NCBI RefSeq assembly: GCF_002797875.1
Contig: NZ_PGFC01000005.1
Coordinates: forward strand, 124,001 to 188,000
DNA: 64,000 nucleotides
Reading direction: 5' to 3'
From: Pseudoscardovia suis
GTDB lineage: Bacteria > Actinomycetota > Actinomycetes > Actinomycetales > Bifidobacteriaceae
Positions 1 to 7,225 of this stretch are shown piece after piece (position 1 is the first letter of the stretch; every line of letters starts with the position of its first letter). The notes beneath the pieces are model-generated. The model ran no database searches, was not told the origin of the DNA, and was given only the letters and a program-made list of their open reading frames with translations. Position numbers and translations under genes: made by a program.

Positions 1-377
1 TGCAAGAAGCGCTCGGTATCTTCATCACCCATGTGGTCGAATACCCATGCTGTGCACGCATCAATCATCTTGCGATGCTCTTCGATGGCTTCTGTTCCGG
101 AATCGGTGAGCGACACCAGCACCCTGCGGCGATTGCTTGGATCGATTGTACGCACAATCCAGCCTTTGCGCTCCAGGGCGCTGAGGATTGCAGAGATTCG
201 ACCAGGCGTATTGCCAGTGTTTTCGGCAAGCTTGCTTGGCGTCAGTTGCGCACCATCGGTCAGCTGTCGCATCACCGCCACTTCACCGCGTCGGCTGATG
301 GAAACGTGTTCCATCGCCATCGGCCGGCACTTGCGCATAATGCGGAATATGAGTTCCACATCTTCTTGTCGAGCCAA
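1..377 (-). CDS. MarR-family transcriptional regulator (3' end outside window)
   Basis: Winged-helix repressor/activator of the MarR family. The visible 125 residues include the helix-turn-helix region (LTPSKLAENTGNTPGRIS), a wing (ERKGWIVRTIDPSNRRRVL) and the start of the C-terminal dimer helix (LTDSGTEAIEEHRKMID). I place the start at TTG 377 because AGGAGAA (384-390 on the complement) sits eight bases upstream and no ATG in this frame lies nearby; this start is not a conventional ATG, so it is provisional. The stop lies beyond base 1. In bifidobacteria such regulators often precede ABC multidrug exporters, which would lie outside this window; that is inference. Two inverted repeats lie about 315-360 bp upstream. 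Confidence 0.82.
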   Translation of the reverse strand, partial: MARQEDVELIFRIMRKCRPMAMEHVSISRRGEVAVMRQLTDGAQLTPSKLAENTGNTPGRISAILSALERKGWIVRTIDPSNRRRVLVSLTDSGTEAIEEHRKMIDACTAWVFDHMGDEDTERFL

Positions 378-689
378 TAAACGTTCTCCTTCCGTATTCC
401 GTTCGCCAGATTCGATCTTTGAGGTCTCGGGTTGCATCGACACCATGGGATGAAGTCCGGGAAGCGCCGTGACCGCGACCGCAACAGTCTGTGCAACGAC
501 CACCAGTAATGACTAGCCGCAGAGTTGCGGATATCTGATTGCCGATACCAGTGGCGGTATCAATAAGTCGACGGGCAGTAACCAGGTCAGTGGAAACCAC
601 AGCACCTGATAACCAAGAAGCCGAGGCCTCAAGACGATTGGTAAGACTGCTGGCGATTCCGCCAAAGGAAATGATTTTTAACGTTTATT

Positions 690-738
690 ATTCATAGTAT
701 GAATTATTTTCAGTGTCAAATCTAAATACTGAAAATAA
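690..738. promoter_or_regulatory. Two inverted repeats in an AT-rich gap, possible MarR operators
   Basis: The 592-bp gap 378-969 holds no convincing gene. At 690-704 lies a perfect palindrome, ATTCATA-G-TATGAAT, of the size and base content of MarR-family operators. At 704-714 and 728-738 lie perfect 11-bp arms, TTATTTTCAGT and ACTGAAAATAA, separated by 13 bp. Both are in the most AT-rich part of the gap, upstream of the MarR gene. Autoregulation is inference. Confidence 0.4.
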
Positions 739-969
739 CTGAGCAAGTCAAAAACTAAGGCAAACAAAGCATAAACGTGACAAGCCCACACCGCGCGCGA
801 ACCATTCCCCACCGCGCGCCAAACCGCCCCTAGACAGCGCATGCCGCCCCGTCACCCCAGGACCACAGGCATGCCCGCACAACAAAACATCAACAACCCC
901 ACTGCCCAAACTCACTGACGGCACCACTGTATCCGTCACCCAAGGCCGTAGTTGCCACCGCCCACCAAT

Positions 970-1335
970 TCACGCCTGCCGAGCAGCCATCAAACTATCG
1001 AGGGCCACATACAGGGAATCCAGCAGACGACGACTCTCCGACGCAACCTTCTTCCCGGGTGCCGTCAGGGAATATTCACCGCTTTTTTCATCATGCAGCA
1101 TCAGGCCATCGTCGACCAACGCCCGAAGGGTCATCGAAAGCATGCGATCGCTGATTCCCCCGATGCGATCCGAGAACTGTCCAAAGTGCATGTTCCCGTC
1201 AAGCAACGCAACAAGGACCAGGATGCTCCATCGTTTCGTCACGTCGTTAAGGAGTTTGCGGGACAGACACTGTGCGGAAAAGACATCAAAATGATGCGGA
1301 TTGGCATAGTCCTCGGTTGTCTGGGTTTCTGGCAT
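970..1335 (-). CDS. HxlR-family winged-helix regulator
   Basis: A 121-residue HxlR/YodB-type regulator. The family signature is clear: an N-terminal Cys (AQCLSRKLL), the TKRWSILVLVALLDG helix, FGQFSDRIGGISDRMLSMTLRALVDDGL for the recognition helix and hinge, and the wing (LHDEKSGEYSLTAPGKKV). The conserved Cys is the redox-sensing residue in HypR/YodB relatives. It is transcribed divergently from the oxidoreductase at 1546, the usual arrangement for a redox or electrophile sensor and its target gene. Start ATG 1335 is supported by full alignment with the family length (about 110-130 residues). Confidence 0.9.
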   Translation of the reverse strand: MPETQTTEDYANPHHFDVFSAQCLSRKLLNDVTKRWSILVLVALLDGNMHFGQFSDRIGGISDRMLSMTLRALVDDGLMLHDEKSGEYSLTAPGKKVASESRRLLDSLYVALDSLMAARQA

Positions 1336-1363
1336 GTTCTTAATTGTAACCGCAACACGCCGA

Positions 1364-1417
1364 TTGTACTTACATGATGTTAGTGATATATTGAACTCAA
1401 CGCTTACAAATTGTTAG
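1364..1417 (+). promoter_or_regulatory. Promoter with two matching operator-like sites upstream of the reductase
   Basis: TTGTAC (1364-1369), a 17-bp spacer and TATATT (1387-1392) form a good sigma-70-type promoter reading toward 1546. Two near-identical 15-mers, CTTACATGATGTTAG (1369-1383) and CTTACAAATTGTTAG (1403-1417), match at 12 of 15 positions and are imperfect dyads. The first overlaps the spacer; the second lies just downstream of the -10. This layout fits repression by the divergent HxlR protein. Confidence 0.55.
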
Positions 1418-1545
1418 CCCTTCTGGCTGAATTGAGTATCACGCCACATTCGTCGTGTGATTGATTCGATACTGGCAGATTCAGAAGATCAGCAATCTGA
1501 GAGCGACAGCAACCGAATCAGCACCCCACAATTAAGGAGCACAAT

Positions 1546-2121
1546 ATGTCTGCTGTGACCATTTTCGGCAAGGGCAACATGGGTACCGCCATCAAGAGCG
1601 TTTTCGAGGATGCCGGCGCCACCATTCAGGCCCTTGATTCCCACGACGAGAATCCAACCATCCAGGGTGACATCGTTGTGCTCGCTGTGCCGTATCCCGC
1701 GCTGGCTTCCATCGCCAAGCAGTATGGCGATCAGCTTGCAGGCAAGACGGTCGTTGACATCACGAATCCGTTGGATTTCTCCACCTTCGATTCGCTTGTC
1801 GTGCCGGCCGACTCCTCCGCAGCTGCCGAGCTTCAGAAGCTGCTTCCCCAGTCCCACGTGCTCAAGGCATTCAATACCGTGTTTGCCGCCAACATCGCCT
1901 CCAAGAAGACTGGCGACGCGCAGTCCACCGTGCTCGTTGCCGGCGATGACGCAAACGCAAAGGACGCATTCATCGACCTGGTTAAGGCCGGCGGACTCAA
2001 CGCCATCGACGCAGGAACCCTGAAGCGTGCTCGCGAACTCGAAGCTGTAGGATTCCTGCAGCTCGCCCTCGCCGTCCAGAAGAAGATCAGCTTCACCGCA
2101 GGCTTCGCAATCTATCAGTGA
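1546..2121 (+). CDS. NADPH-dependent F420-reductase-like / NAD(P)-binding oxidoreductase
   Basis: 191-residue single-domain Rossmann protein. The N-terminal strand and loop (VTIFGKGNMGTAI) give the dinucleotide-binding GxGxxG-type turn, followed by IVVLAVPYPAL and TVVDITNPLDF, typical of the F420-dependent NADP reductase / prephenate-dehydrogenase-like family. It lacks a large C-terminal dimer domain. The family reduces or oxidises a substrate with NADP(H); bifidobacteria are not known to make F420, so the true substrate is unknown. AAGGAG precedes ATG 1546. Likely controlled by the adjacent HxlR regulator. Confidence 0.82.
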   Translation: MSAVTIFGKGNMGTAIKSVFEDAGATIQALDSHDENPTIQGDIVVLAVPYPALASIAKQYGDQLAGKTVVDITNPLDFSTFDSLVVPADSSAAAELQKLLPQSHVLKAFNTVFAANIASKKTGDAQSTVLVAGDDANAKDAFIDLVKAGGLNAIDAGTLKRARELEAVGFLQLALAVQKKISFTAGFAIYQ

Positions 2122-2374
2122 GCTTATAGTGTGAGCGGAGCCTATCGGTGAACGCAACTTACCGGTAAGCACAACTTTTACCGGTAAGCACAAGCACCTT
2201 CGTGCTTCTGTCTTTGGTTGCCAATAACGGCAAACCGTCAATACAAAGGCAACCTCAATACAAAGGCAACCTCAATATCTAGACAGAACGATAGAAGCGT
2301 CAGATTAGACGAGCCGAAGACTTAGCAGCCACCCACACATAGCAATCACCCATAAATAGCAATCACCTATAAAT
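2111..2374. repeat. Three short tandem-repeat arrays between convergent genes
   Basis: The gap 2122-2465 separates the convergent reductase and parB. It holds (i) degenerate TAYCRGTRARC units from 2111, ending in two exact TTACCGGTAAGCACAA copies (2159-2174, 2178-2193; period 19); (ii) two exact 17-mers TCAATACAAAGGCAACC (2238-2254, 2255-2271) plus a 6-bp partial third; (iii) three 17-mers, AGCAGCCACCCACACAT, AGCAATCACCCATAAAT and AGCAATCACCTATAAAT (2324-2374). No coding potential is evident. Confidence 0.75.
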
Positions 2375-2377
2375 ACT

Positions 2378-2411
2378 GATGGCAGGCGCCAGCACTATGG
2401 CGCCTGCCATC
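2378..2411. terminator. Strong hairpin terminator, probably bidirectional
   Basis: Perfect 13-bp stem GATGGCAGGCGCC (2378-2390) / GGCGCCTGCCATC (2399-2411) with an 8-base loop, between the ends of the convergent reductase and parB. Weak T-rich tails flank both sides. Confidence 0.7.
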
Positions 2412-2465
2412 ATCATTTATGAGATCTTTCCTGTCTATAGACCTGACTCAGGTCATGTCAAGTTG

Positions 2466-3998
2466 TCACACCCAGCCATTGTCGGAGCCGGCACCCGACT
2501 CATCTTGCGCACCTATGAGATTCATGATGCGCGCAAGATCCTCTTCCGACGAGAAGGTGATTTCAATCTTGCCTTTCTTGCGGGTACCGCGAATATCGAC
2601 CTTCGTCTCGAAGCGATCTTCCAGGCGCTTGAGCTCATCGGACCCTTGCCAAATAGAAGGCTTCGCCTGACGGTGTTGCTTGGTCTCGGCGCCGTTCTTC
2701 ATCGCCACGATTTCTTCAGTGCTGCGCACTGACAATCCTTCAGCAATGATGCGATTCGCCAACGGCTCCATCTGCTTGACATCAGTCAGCGCCAGCAATG
2801 CGCGGGCATGGCCTGCCGATAACACACCTGCCGCGACTTTCTTCTGCACAGTTGCAGGAAGCTGAAGCAAGCGCAGCGTGTTCGTGATTTGAGAACGAGA
2901 CTTTGATACCGACTGGGCCAACTCCGCCTGGGTGATGTGGAAGTCATCAATCATCTGCTGATAGGCAGCTGCCTCTTCCAACGGGTTCAATGCCACACGA
3001 TGCAGATTCTCCAACACCGCGTCACGAAGCATATCCTCGTCAGACGTGGTGCGAATCAATGCAGGAATGGCGTCGATGCCGGCGATCTTGGCAGCGCGCA
3101 GCCGACGCTCCCCCATGATTAATTCATAAGGGGCTGTCCAGTTTTCACGCTTGCGCACTACAACCGGTTCGAGCACGCCGACTTCCTTGATGGAATCCGC
3201 AAGTTCGCGCAGCTCATCCTCGTCGAAGATGGTGCGGGGCTGATGCTCGTTCGGCGCGATGCTATCAAGCGGAAGCTCGGTGTAATACGCACCGTCCAAC
3301 GGCTTGAATTCATCCTCAGCTGCAGGCGATGATGAATGCACTGCCACCTGATCATCTTGCCCAGATGCAGCTTGTTCGTTATCGGCCGATTCGCCCTCTG
3401 CGGTTCCGACGTGAGACGCATCGGTAACCGTTGCCTTGGCACTATCTCCCACGACCTTATCGACAGCCGCCCCTACTGTCTTCTCGTCAGATGTCGAGGA
3501 CTTCGCCGGCGCCCCTGCACCGCCATCCCTCGTACCACGGTGCACCGGCGGTTCATCATCCCCAAGATCGAAGAACAGATCTGCCGGATGCAAGGAATCC
3601 ATCAGCGAAGGTATCTTCGGGCGGGCTGACTTCTGATGACCTTTCTCAAAAGCACTTCTGCTGCCTTGGGCGTTTCCAGCCAATGTTTCACGTGAAACAT
3701 CGCTCCGCTTATCTCGCGCATTATCCGCAGCACCCGACACAGCACCCTGAGAGTTACCGACGGATGTTTCACGTGAAACATCCGTGGAAGCACTGGCGGA
3801 AACGGTCTTCACAGCTTCTGGTTCTTGAGAGGCAACAGCCTTCTCGGTAGATGCCGTCGCTGATGATGTTTCACGTGAAACATCGCCTGCAAGTGGAATT
3901 GTAGGAAAGAGGGAATTCGGCTTCGGCTTGGCCTGATCTTGTTGAAGCGTGGGGAACAGTGTGCCAAGGCCCTTTCCCAGACGCGAATGTGAACTCAC
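2466..3998 (-). CDS. parB: Chromosome-partitioning protein ParB
   Basis: CTP-dependent DNA clamp that loads at parS and, with ParA, segregates the origin. 510 residues from GTG 3998, chosen because AAGGAGG lies six bases upstream; an ATG eight codons earlier would overlap parA by 11 bp with no better ribosome site. The protein starts with the conserved SRLGKGLGTLFP, then has a long acidic, low-complexity linker (about 20-230), the ParB/Srx domain (LPLDSIAPNEHQPR; GERRLRAAKIAG near residue 295), a helix-turn-helix (ITQAELAQSVSKSRSQITN) and a C-terminal dimer domain. It is much longer than the usual 300-350 residues because of the linker. The linker encodes three VSRET pentapeptides (near residues 40, 74 and 101) that are the translation of parS sites. 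Confidence 0.96.
   Translation of the reverse strand: MSSHSRLGKGLGTLFPTLQQDQAKPKPNSLFPTIPLAGDVSRETSSATASTEKAVASQEPEAVKTVSASASTDVSRETSVGNSQGAVSGAADNARDKRSDVSRETLAGNAQGSRSAFEKGHQKSARPKIPSLMDSLHPADLFFDLGDDEPPVHRGTRDGGAGAPAKSSTSDEKTVGAAVDKVVGDSAKATVTDASHVGTAEGESADNEQAASGQDDQVAVHSSSPAAEDEFKPLDGAYYTELPLDSIAPNEHQPRTIFDEDELRELADSIKEVGVLEPVVVRKRENWTAPYELIMGERRLRAAKIAGIDAIPALIRTTSDEDMLRDAVLENLHRVALNPLEEAAAYQQMIDDFHITQAELAQSVSKSRSQITNTLRLLQLPATVQKKVAAGVLSAGHARALLALTDVKQMEPLANRIIAEGLSVRSTEEIVAMKNGAETKQHRQAKPSIWQGSDELKRLEDRFETKVDIRGTRKKGKIEITFSSEEDLARIMNLIGAQDESGAGSDNGWV
3684..3699. promoter_or_regulatory. parS site inside parB
   Basis: Perfect 16-bp parS, TGTTTCACGTGAAACA, within the parB linker codons for DVSRET. 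Confidence 0.95.
3765..3780. promoter_or_regulatory. parS site inside parB
   Basis: Second perfect TGTTTCACGTGAAACA, in the same reading frame (DVSRETS) as the others, 81 bp from the first. Confidence 0.95.
3867..3882. promoter_or_regulatory. parS site inside parB
   Basis: Third perfect TGTTTCACGTGAAACA, again read as DVSRETS; 102 bp from the second. Confidence 0.95.
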
Positions 3999-4011
3999 TC
4001 CATCCTCCTTA

Positions 4012-4983
4012 TCAGTTTTCAAGCATCTTCAGGACTTTATCGGAACGCTTGGTGATTTCAAGCGCAGCCTTGCGATATGAAACAGCACCGATTCCCTTAG
4101 GATCATACGTGATAACCGTTTCACCATGGCTAGGAGCCTCAGCCAATTTGACTGCCGAGGGAATGACCGTCTTCAGCACGACTTCCGGATAATGCTGCGC
4201 GACCTGGTCGTAGACCTCTTTGCTGAGGATGGTTCGACGGTCATACATCGTGGCAAGCATTGCCGAAATGATCAGATGAGGATTCATGCTGTCCTGCACC
4301 TTCTGGATGCTATCGAGCAGCTGGGAAAGACCTTCGATGGCGTAGTACTGGGTCTGAACCGGAATCAGCACCTCATGCACCGCAGTCAGGGCGTTGAGCA
4401 CCAGCAGACCGATGCTCGGCGGGCAATCAATCACAACATAGTCATAATGCTTGGGGCTTGCCTCAAGGTATGCGTTCAATGCATCGCGGAGCAAGAACCA
4501 GCGGTCATCCAGATCAGCAATTTCAAGCTCAGTGCCACTGAGGGCCAGAGTGCTAGGCACCACGTCAAGGTCATCAAAGTCGGCGCACTTCTGCACAGCG
4601 TCTTGCAATGCAATGCGCTTCTCGATGGCGTCATAGACAGAAGGCGTGCCAACCGCATGCTGAATGCCAAAAGCGGAGGATGCATTGCCCTGAGGATCCA
4701 TATCGATGAAGAGCACGCTCATGCCGGCCTCAGCCCAAGCGGCGGCAAGATTCACGGCAGTCGTTGTCTTACCAACTCCGCCCTTCTGATTGGCGACCGC
4801 AATCAAGCGTGTGCGAGCAGGCTTCGGAAAGTCGGTCTTGTCGAGCTTGTCCTGCGCAAGGTGACTTTGCGCCAGCTCTCCCCCAACGCCCGAGGAGGAA
4901 TTACCGAAGATACGGTTCAACACTTCAGTTGCTGTCTCGAAATGTTCTTCGTCGCCCAATGTTTCACGTGAAACTTCTGCCAT
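4012..4983 (-). CDS. parA: Chromosome-partitioning ATPase ParA (Soj)
   Basis: Walker-type ATPase that forms the nucleoid gradient along which ParB-parS complexes move. 323 residues from ATG 4983, preceded by GGGAGGATTG; an upstream ATG at 5025 has no such site. Deviant Walker A KGGVGKTTT at residues 67-75, switch DMDPQGNASSAFG, and Walker B-like YDYVVIDCPPSIG are present. The first 55 residues are an actinobacterial-style extension and contain VSRET, encoded by a near-perfect parS. It lies 13 bp upstream of parB, so the two are cotranscribed. Two DnaA boxes lie 90-130 bp upstream. Confidence 0.97.
   Translation of the reverse strand: MAEVSRETLGDEEHFETATEVLNRIFGNSSSGVGGELAQSHLAQDKLDKTDFPKPARTRLIAVANQKGGVGKTTTAVNLAAAWAEAGMSVLFIDMDPQGNASSAFGIQHAVGTPSVYDAIEKRIALQDAVQKCADFDDLDVVPSTLALSGTELEIADLDDRWFLLRDALNAYLEASPKHYDYVVIDCPPSIGLLVLNALTAVHEVLIPVQTQYYAIEGLSQLLDSIQKVQDSMNPHLIISAMLATMYDRRTILSKEVYDQVAQHYPEVVLKTVIPSAVKLAEAPSHGETVITYDPKGIGAVSYRKAALEITKRSDKVLKMLEN
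4960..4975. promoter_or_regulatory. parS site at the 5' end of parA (15 of 16)
   Basis: TGTTTCACGTGAAACT differs from parS only in the last base. It encodes VSRET at residues 4-8 of ParA. Confidence 0.85.
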
Positions 4984-5074
4984 CAATCCTCCCTGATCAG
5001 CAGTAGTGGAGTTGCCAATAACCATAATCCATAATCGTCGACCAGCGACTCACTTTGCAAACTGAAAAAGCATT

Positions 5075-5111
5075 TGTGGATAACCTTTTCCGCAAAAGTC
5101 ACTTATCCACA
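5075..5111. promoter_or_regulatory. Two inverted perfect DnaA boxes upstream of parA
   Basis: TGTGGATAA (5075-5083) and TTATCCACA (5103-5111) are both perfect DnaA boxes in inverted orientation, 19 bp apart, 92-128 bp upstream of the parA start. They may couple parAB expression to DnaA. The rest of 4984-5620 holds the putative RNA below and otherwise nothing coding that I trust. Confidence 0.7.
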
Positions 5112-5175
5112 GTCAGTGTAGTCGCCACCCCGCCATAACAACGATGCACAAACAACTGGCTCACATCAACAAAGA

Positions 5176-5300
5176 AAAAGCCCGGAAAGAGATTCCGGGC
5201 TTTTCAGAGAGATGAAGAAGAAAAAGGGGATTCATTTATGAGAAGGGAGATATCTTCTCGGCCAGCTTAGCTGGCTGATTCACAGTAAACGCATCAAACC
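5176..5300 (-). ncRNA. Putative small RNA A (paralogue of 27911-28035)
   Basis: Read on the minus strand, the unit has short hairpins (CCAGC-taa-GCTGG; GAGAAG...CTTCTC), a segment shared with 27948-27987 (CTTCTCATAAATGAATCCC, then a CU-rich stretch ending TCTCTCTGA), and an intrinsic terminator at 5176-5204: a 12-bp stem around AAAGCCCGGAA, a 5-base loop and a T-run. The CU-rich stretch is complementary to Shine-Dalgarno sequences. rsmG ends 417 bp away, so the terminator could also serve rsmG; the 5' end is a guess. Confidence 0.42.
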
Positions 5301-5620
5301 TTAGTGTTCGCACGGCGTTTCGCTGAGAATAACCTTAAAGTTTGAACTCGCTGCTGCTTCGTGCTGGCATCTATGGCCTCAGCACCTCCTTCTTCACATG
5401 GCACCTTCACATGGCACCCCGCATCGAGCCTTCTTCCACGGTCTTTCTGCAGCGTTTCCCGCGATACCCTTCCACGACTCCTTCTTCCACGGTGTCTATT
5501 TCCAGGGTATCTGCTTCATGATGCCTGCTCTTGTGTGCATCATCGGCAGCACGGACCACGCACACCACATGCGCACCGTGTGCAGCCCAGAGCGTACCTG
5601 CTGCGAATCCGCCTCGATAA

Positions 5621-6283
5621 TTAGCGCTTGTCCACGATCACCACGTGGGTAGATTCCAGCCCTGGCGCCACCGGCGCTTCGACAACGCGCGGATTGACGC
5701 CACCATGCTTGCGAATTTCCTTCGCCGCCTTGTCAATCTCAGCTTGGGCTGAACGACCCTTCAACGCTACAAGACGACCATGCGAACGCACCAAAGGCAA
5801 CGCCCAGCCAGAAAGCTTGGTCATCGGTGCCACTGCACGGCACGTCACCACGTCAAATCCTGGATGAATCGGAACCTCCTCGGCACGCGCACGAAGCACG
5901 GTGACGTTGCTCAGGCCCATGAGCTCCACGCACTCATTGAGCCATTCCACGCGGCGTTCCATGGGTTCAATCAACGTGACAGGGATGTTAGGCAGCATCG
6001 ACGCCACAATCAGCCCCGGGAATCCGCCGCCCGAACCAATATCCGCCACAGACGCCTTCTTGCGACCGGCGAGACGGTCCTCCCCCAACGCTTCTTTGAT
6101 GAAGGGCACGATTGCAGCGCTGTTAAGAATATGGCGCTCCCAAATGATTGACACATCACGGGGACCGATGAGACCACGCGGCTCCCCTTCGTTTTCAAGC
6201 TTGGTGTGGAACAGCGTAAGCGGCTCCAAGGCATCGCCCAACACATCCGCCACGATGGGAGATCCGTTCAGTTCATCCACCAT
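5621..6283 (-). CDS. rsmG: 16S rRNA (guanine527-N7)-methyltransferase
   Basis: GidB/RsmG, which methylates G527 (E. coli numbering) in the 530 loop of 16S rRNA with S-adenosylmethionine. The SAM-binding motif [16 protein letters not shown], then [15 protein letters not shown] and [21 protein letters not shown], are diagnostic. 220 residues from ATG 6283, six bases after AGGAGG; ATGs at 6289, 6301 and 6316 are in frame but the first abuts the ribosome site. Standard position between jag and parA in the origin region. Loss of this enzyme gives low-level streptomycin resistance in other bacteria. Confidence 0.95.
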   Translation of the reverse strand: MVDELNGSPIVADVLGDALEPLTLFHTKLENEGEPRGLIGPRDVSIIWERHILNSAAIVPFIKEALGEDRLAGRKKASVADIGSGGGFPGLIVASMLPNIPVTLIEPMERRVEWLNECVELMGLSNVTVLRARAEEVPIHPGFDVVTCRAVAPMTKLSGWALPLVRSHGRLVALKGRSAQAEIDKAAKEIRKHGGVNPRVVEAPVAPGLESTHVVIVDKR

Positions 6284-6481
6284 GTCCATCCTCCTGTCCA
6301 TATTCCTTCCAGCCATTCCTGTAGGGAATCCTCAGGGAACTCCCCGATTATCCCCGTGGGAATTCTTGGGAACCGCCTTTACATCACGGAACTTGCAACA
6401 ACCACCGTCTGATATCAAGCCTTGGCGTCAAACAATGGGGGCACAGCGCCAACCGACCGCATCATTTTGGGCATAAGAAAA

Positions 6482-6520
6482 GGGTTGCGCCTAGCATTAT
6501 AAGCTCACTAGACACAACCC
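6482..6520 (-). terminator. Minus-strand terminator; loop also carries TATAAT
   Basis: On the minus strand GGGTTGTGTCTAG (6520-6508) pairs with CTAGGCGCAACCC (6494-6482) over 13 bp including two G-U pairs, followed by TTTTCTT. The loop contains TATAAT (6501-6496), which could instead be the -10 of an rsmG promoter about 210 bp upstream of its start; no good -35 is visible. Confidence 0.55.
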
Positions 6521-6664
6521 CCGAGAAATCACAATTATTCACCCGGAAGGGCGCTGGAAAAGTTACCTTGTAGTAGCCTTTCCGATTTCTAAGATACCAT
6601 GATTCGTCGCGACACGCCGGGCGTTCGAGAAATATTGGTGATTCCTTTTTCACTCTCCCAGCTT

Positions 6665-6714
6665 TTGTGCACAGTTTTCACAAAACTGTAGATTTGTTGG
6701 AATACCAACGTTTT
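6665..6714. promoter_or_regulatory. Perfect inverted repeat in the rsmG-jag gap
   Basis: ACAGTTTT (6671-6678), CAC and AAAACTGT (6682-6689) form a perfect 19-bp dyad overlapping TTGTGCACA (6665-6673). A small GTTGG-AATA-CCAAC dyad follows about 10 bp on. The stretch 6521-6977 has no other feature I can support. Confidence 0.35.
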
Positions 6715-6977
6715 TCAACACTTATTGTTCATCTTCGCTTCTCCTTACAGTAACTTATGTGTTCATTATGTGAAAATATGAAACAATCGCTGCGTTCAAC
6801 AACATCGAAAATGATTGGCAGACGTGCATGTTCGATATCTGTTCGATACCCGAATACACCACTTCTTTACGCCTCATCATGCATGGCACCAATCACAGCG
6901 CCCGCAAATCACAGACGCTTGCACGCAACTGCCTCATACACATAACCGGTGCATACACGACTGACGCCCACAAAGCG

Positions 6978-7007
6978 GTGGGCGGATGCCGTATGACATC
7001 CGCCCAC
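6978..7007. terminator. Hairpin downstream of jag
   Basis: Perfect 11-bp stem GTGGGCGGATG (6978-6988) / CATCCGCCCAC (6997-7007), 8-base loop, 219 bp beyond the jag stop. Only a weak T tract follows on the minus strand. Confidence 0.5.
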
Positions 7008-7102
7008 TGACCTTTAAGAATCTGCCACCAGAAACCTGTTGCCGAGAACCCTCGCCGGGAGTCATCCATCAGAAATGCCAAGCCGCCAACCCAGCCAGAC
7101 TG

Positions 7103-7216
7103 CCGAGCCAGCTAAGTTCCGAGCCTACCAAGTTCGGAGCCAGCCAAGCTCCACGCCAGCTAAGTTCCGAGCCAGCCAACCTCTACCTGCGAACCAAGCT
7201 CCACGCCAGCCAGGTT
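7103..7216. repeat. Tandem 16-bp repeat array just after jag
   Basis: About seven consecutive units matching CCGAGCCAGCYAAGTT (7103-7118, 7119-7134, 7135-7150, 7151-7166, 7167-7182, one 18-bp variant, 7201-7216). The array ends 9 bp from the jag stop codon. It is open in one plus-strand frame, but no initiation signal or known product supports a gene. Confidence 0.8.
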
Positions 7217-7225
7217 CCCACGCCG

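Noticed and set aside
748-939. 63-codon minus-strand frame
   Set aside because: Gly/Val/Cys-rich with no ribosome site or recognisable product in an otherwise empty gap.
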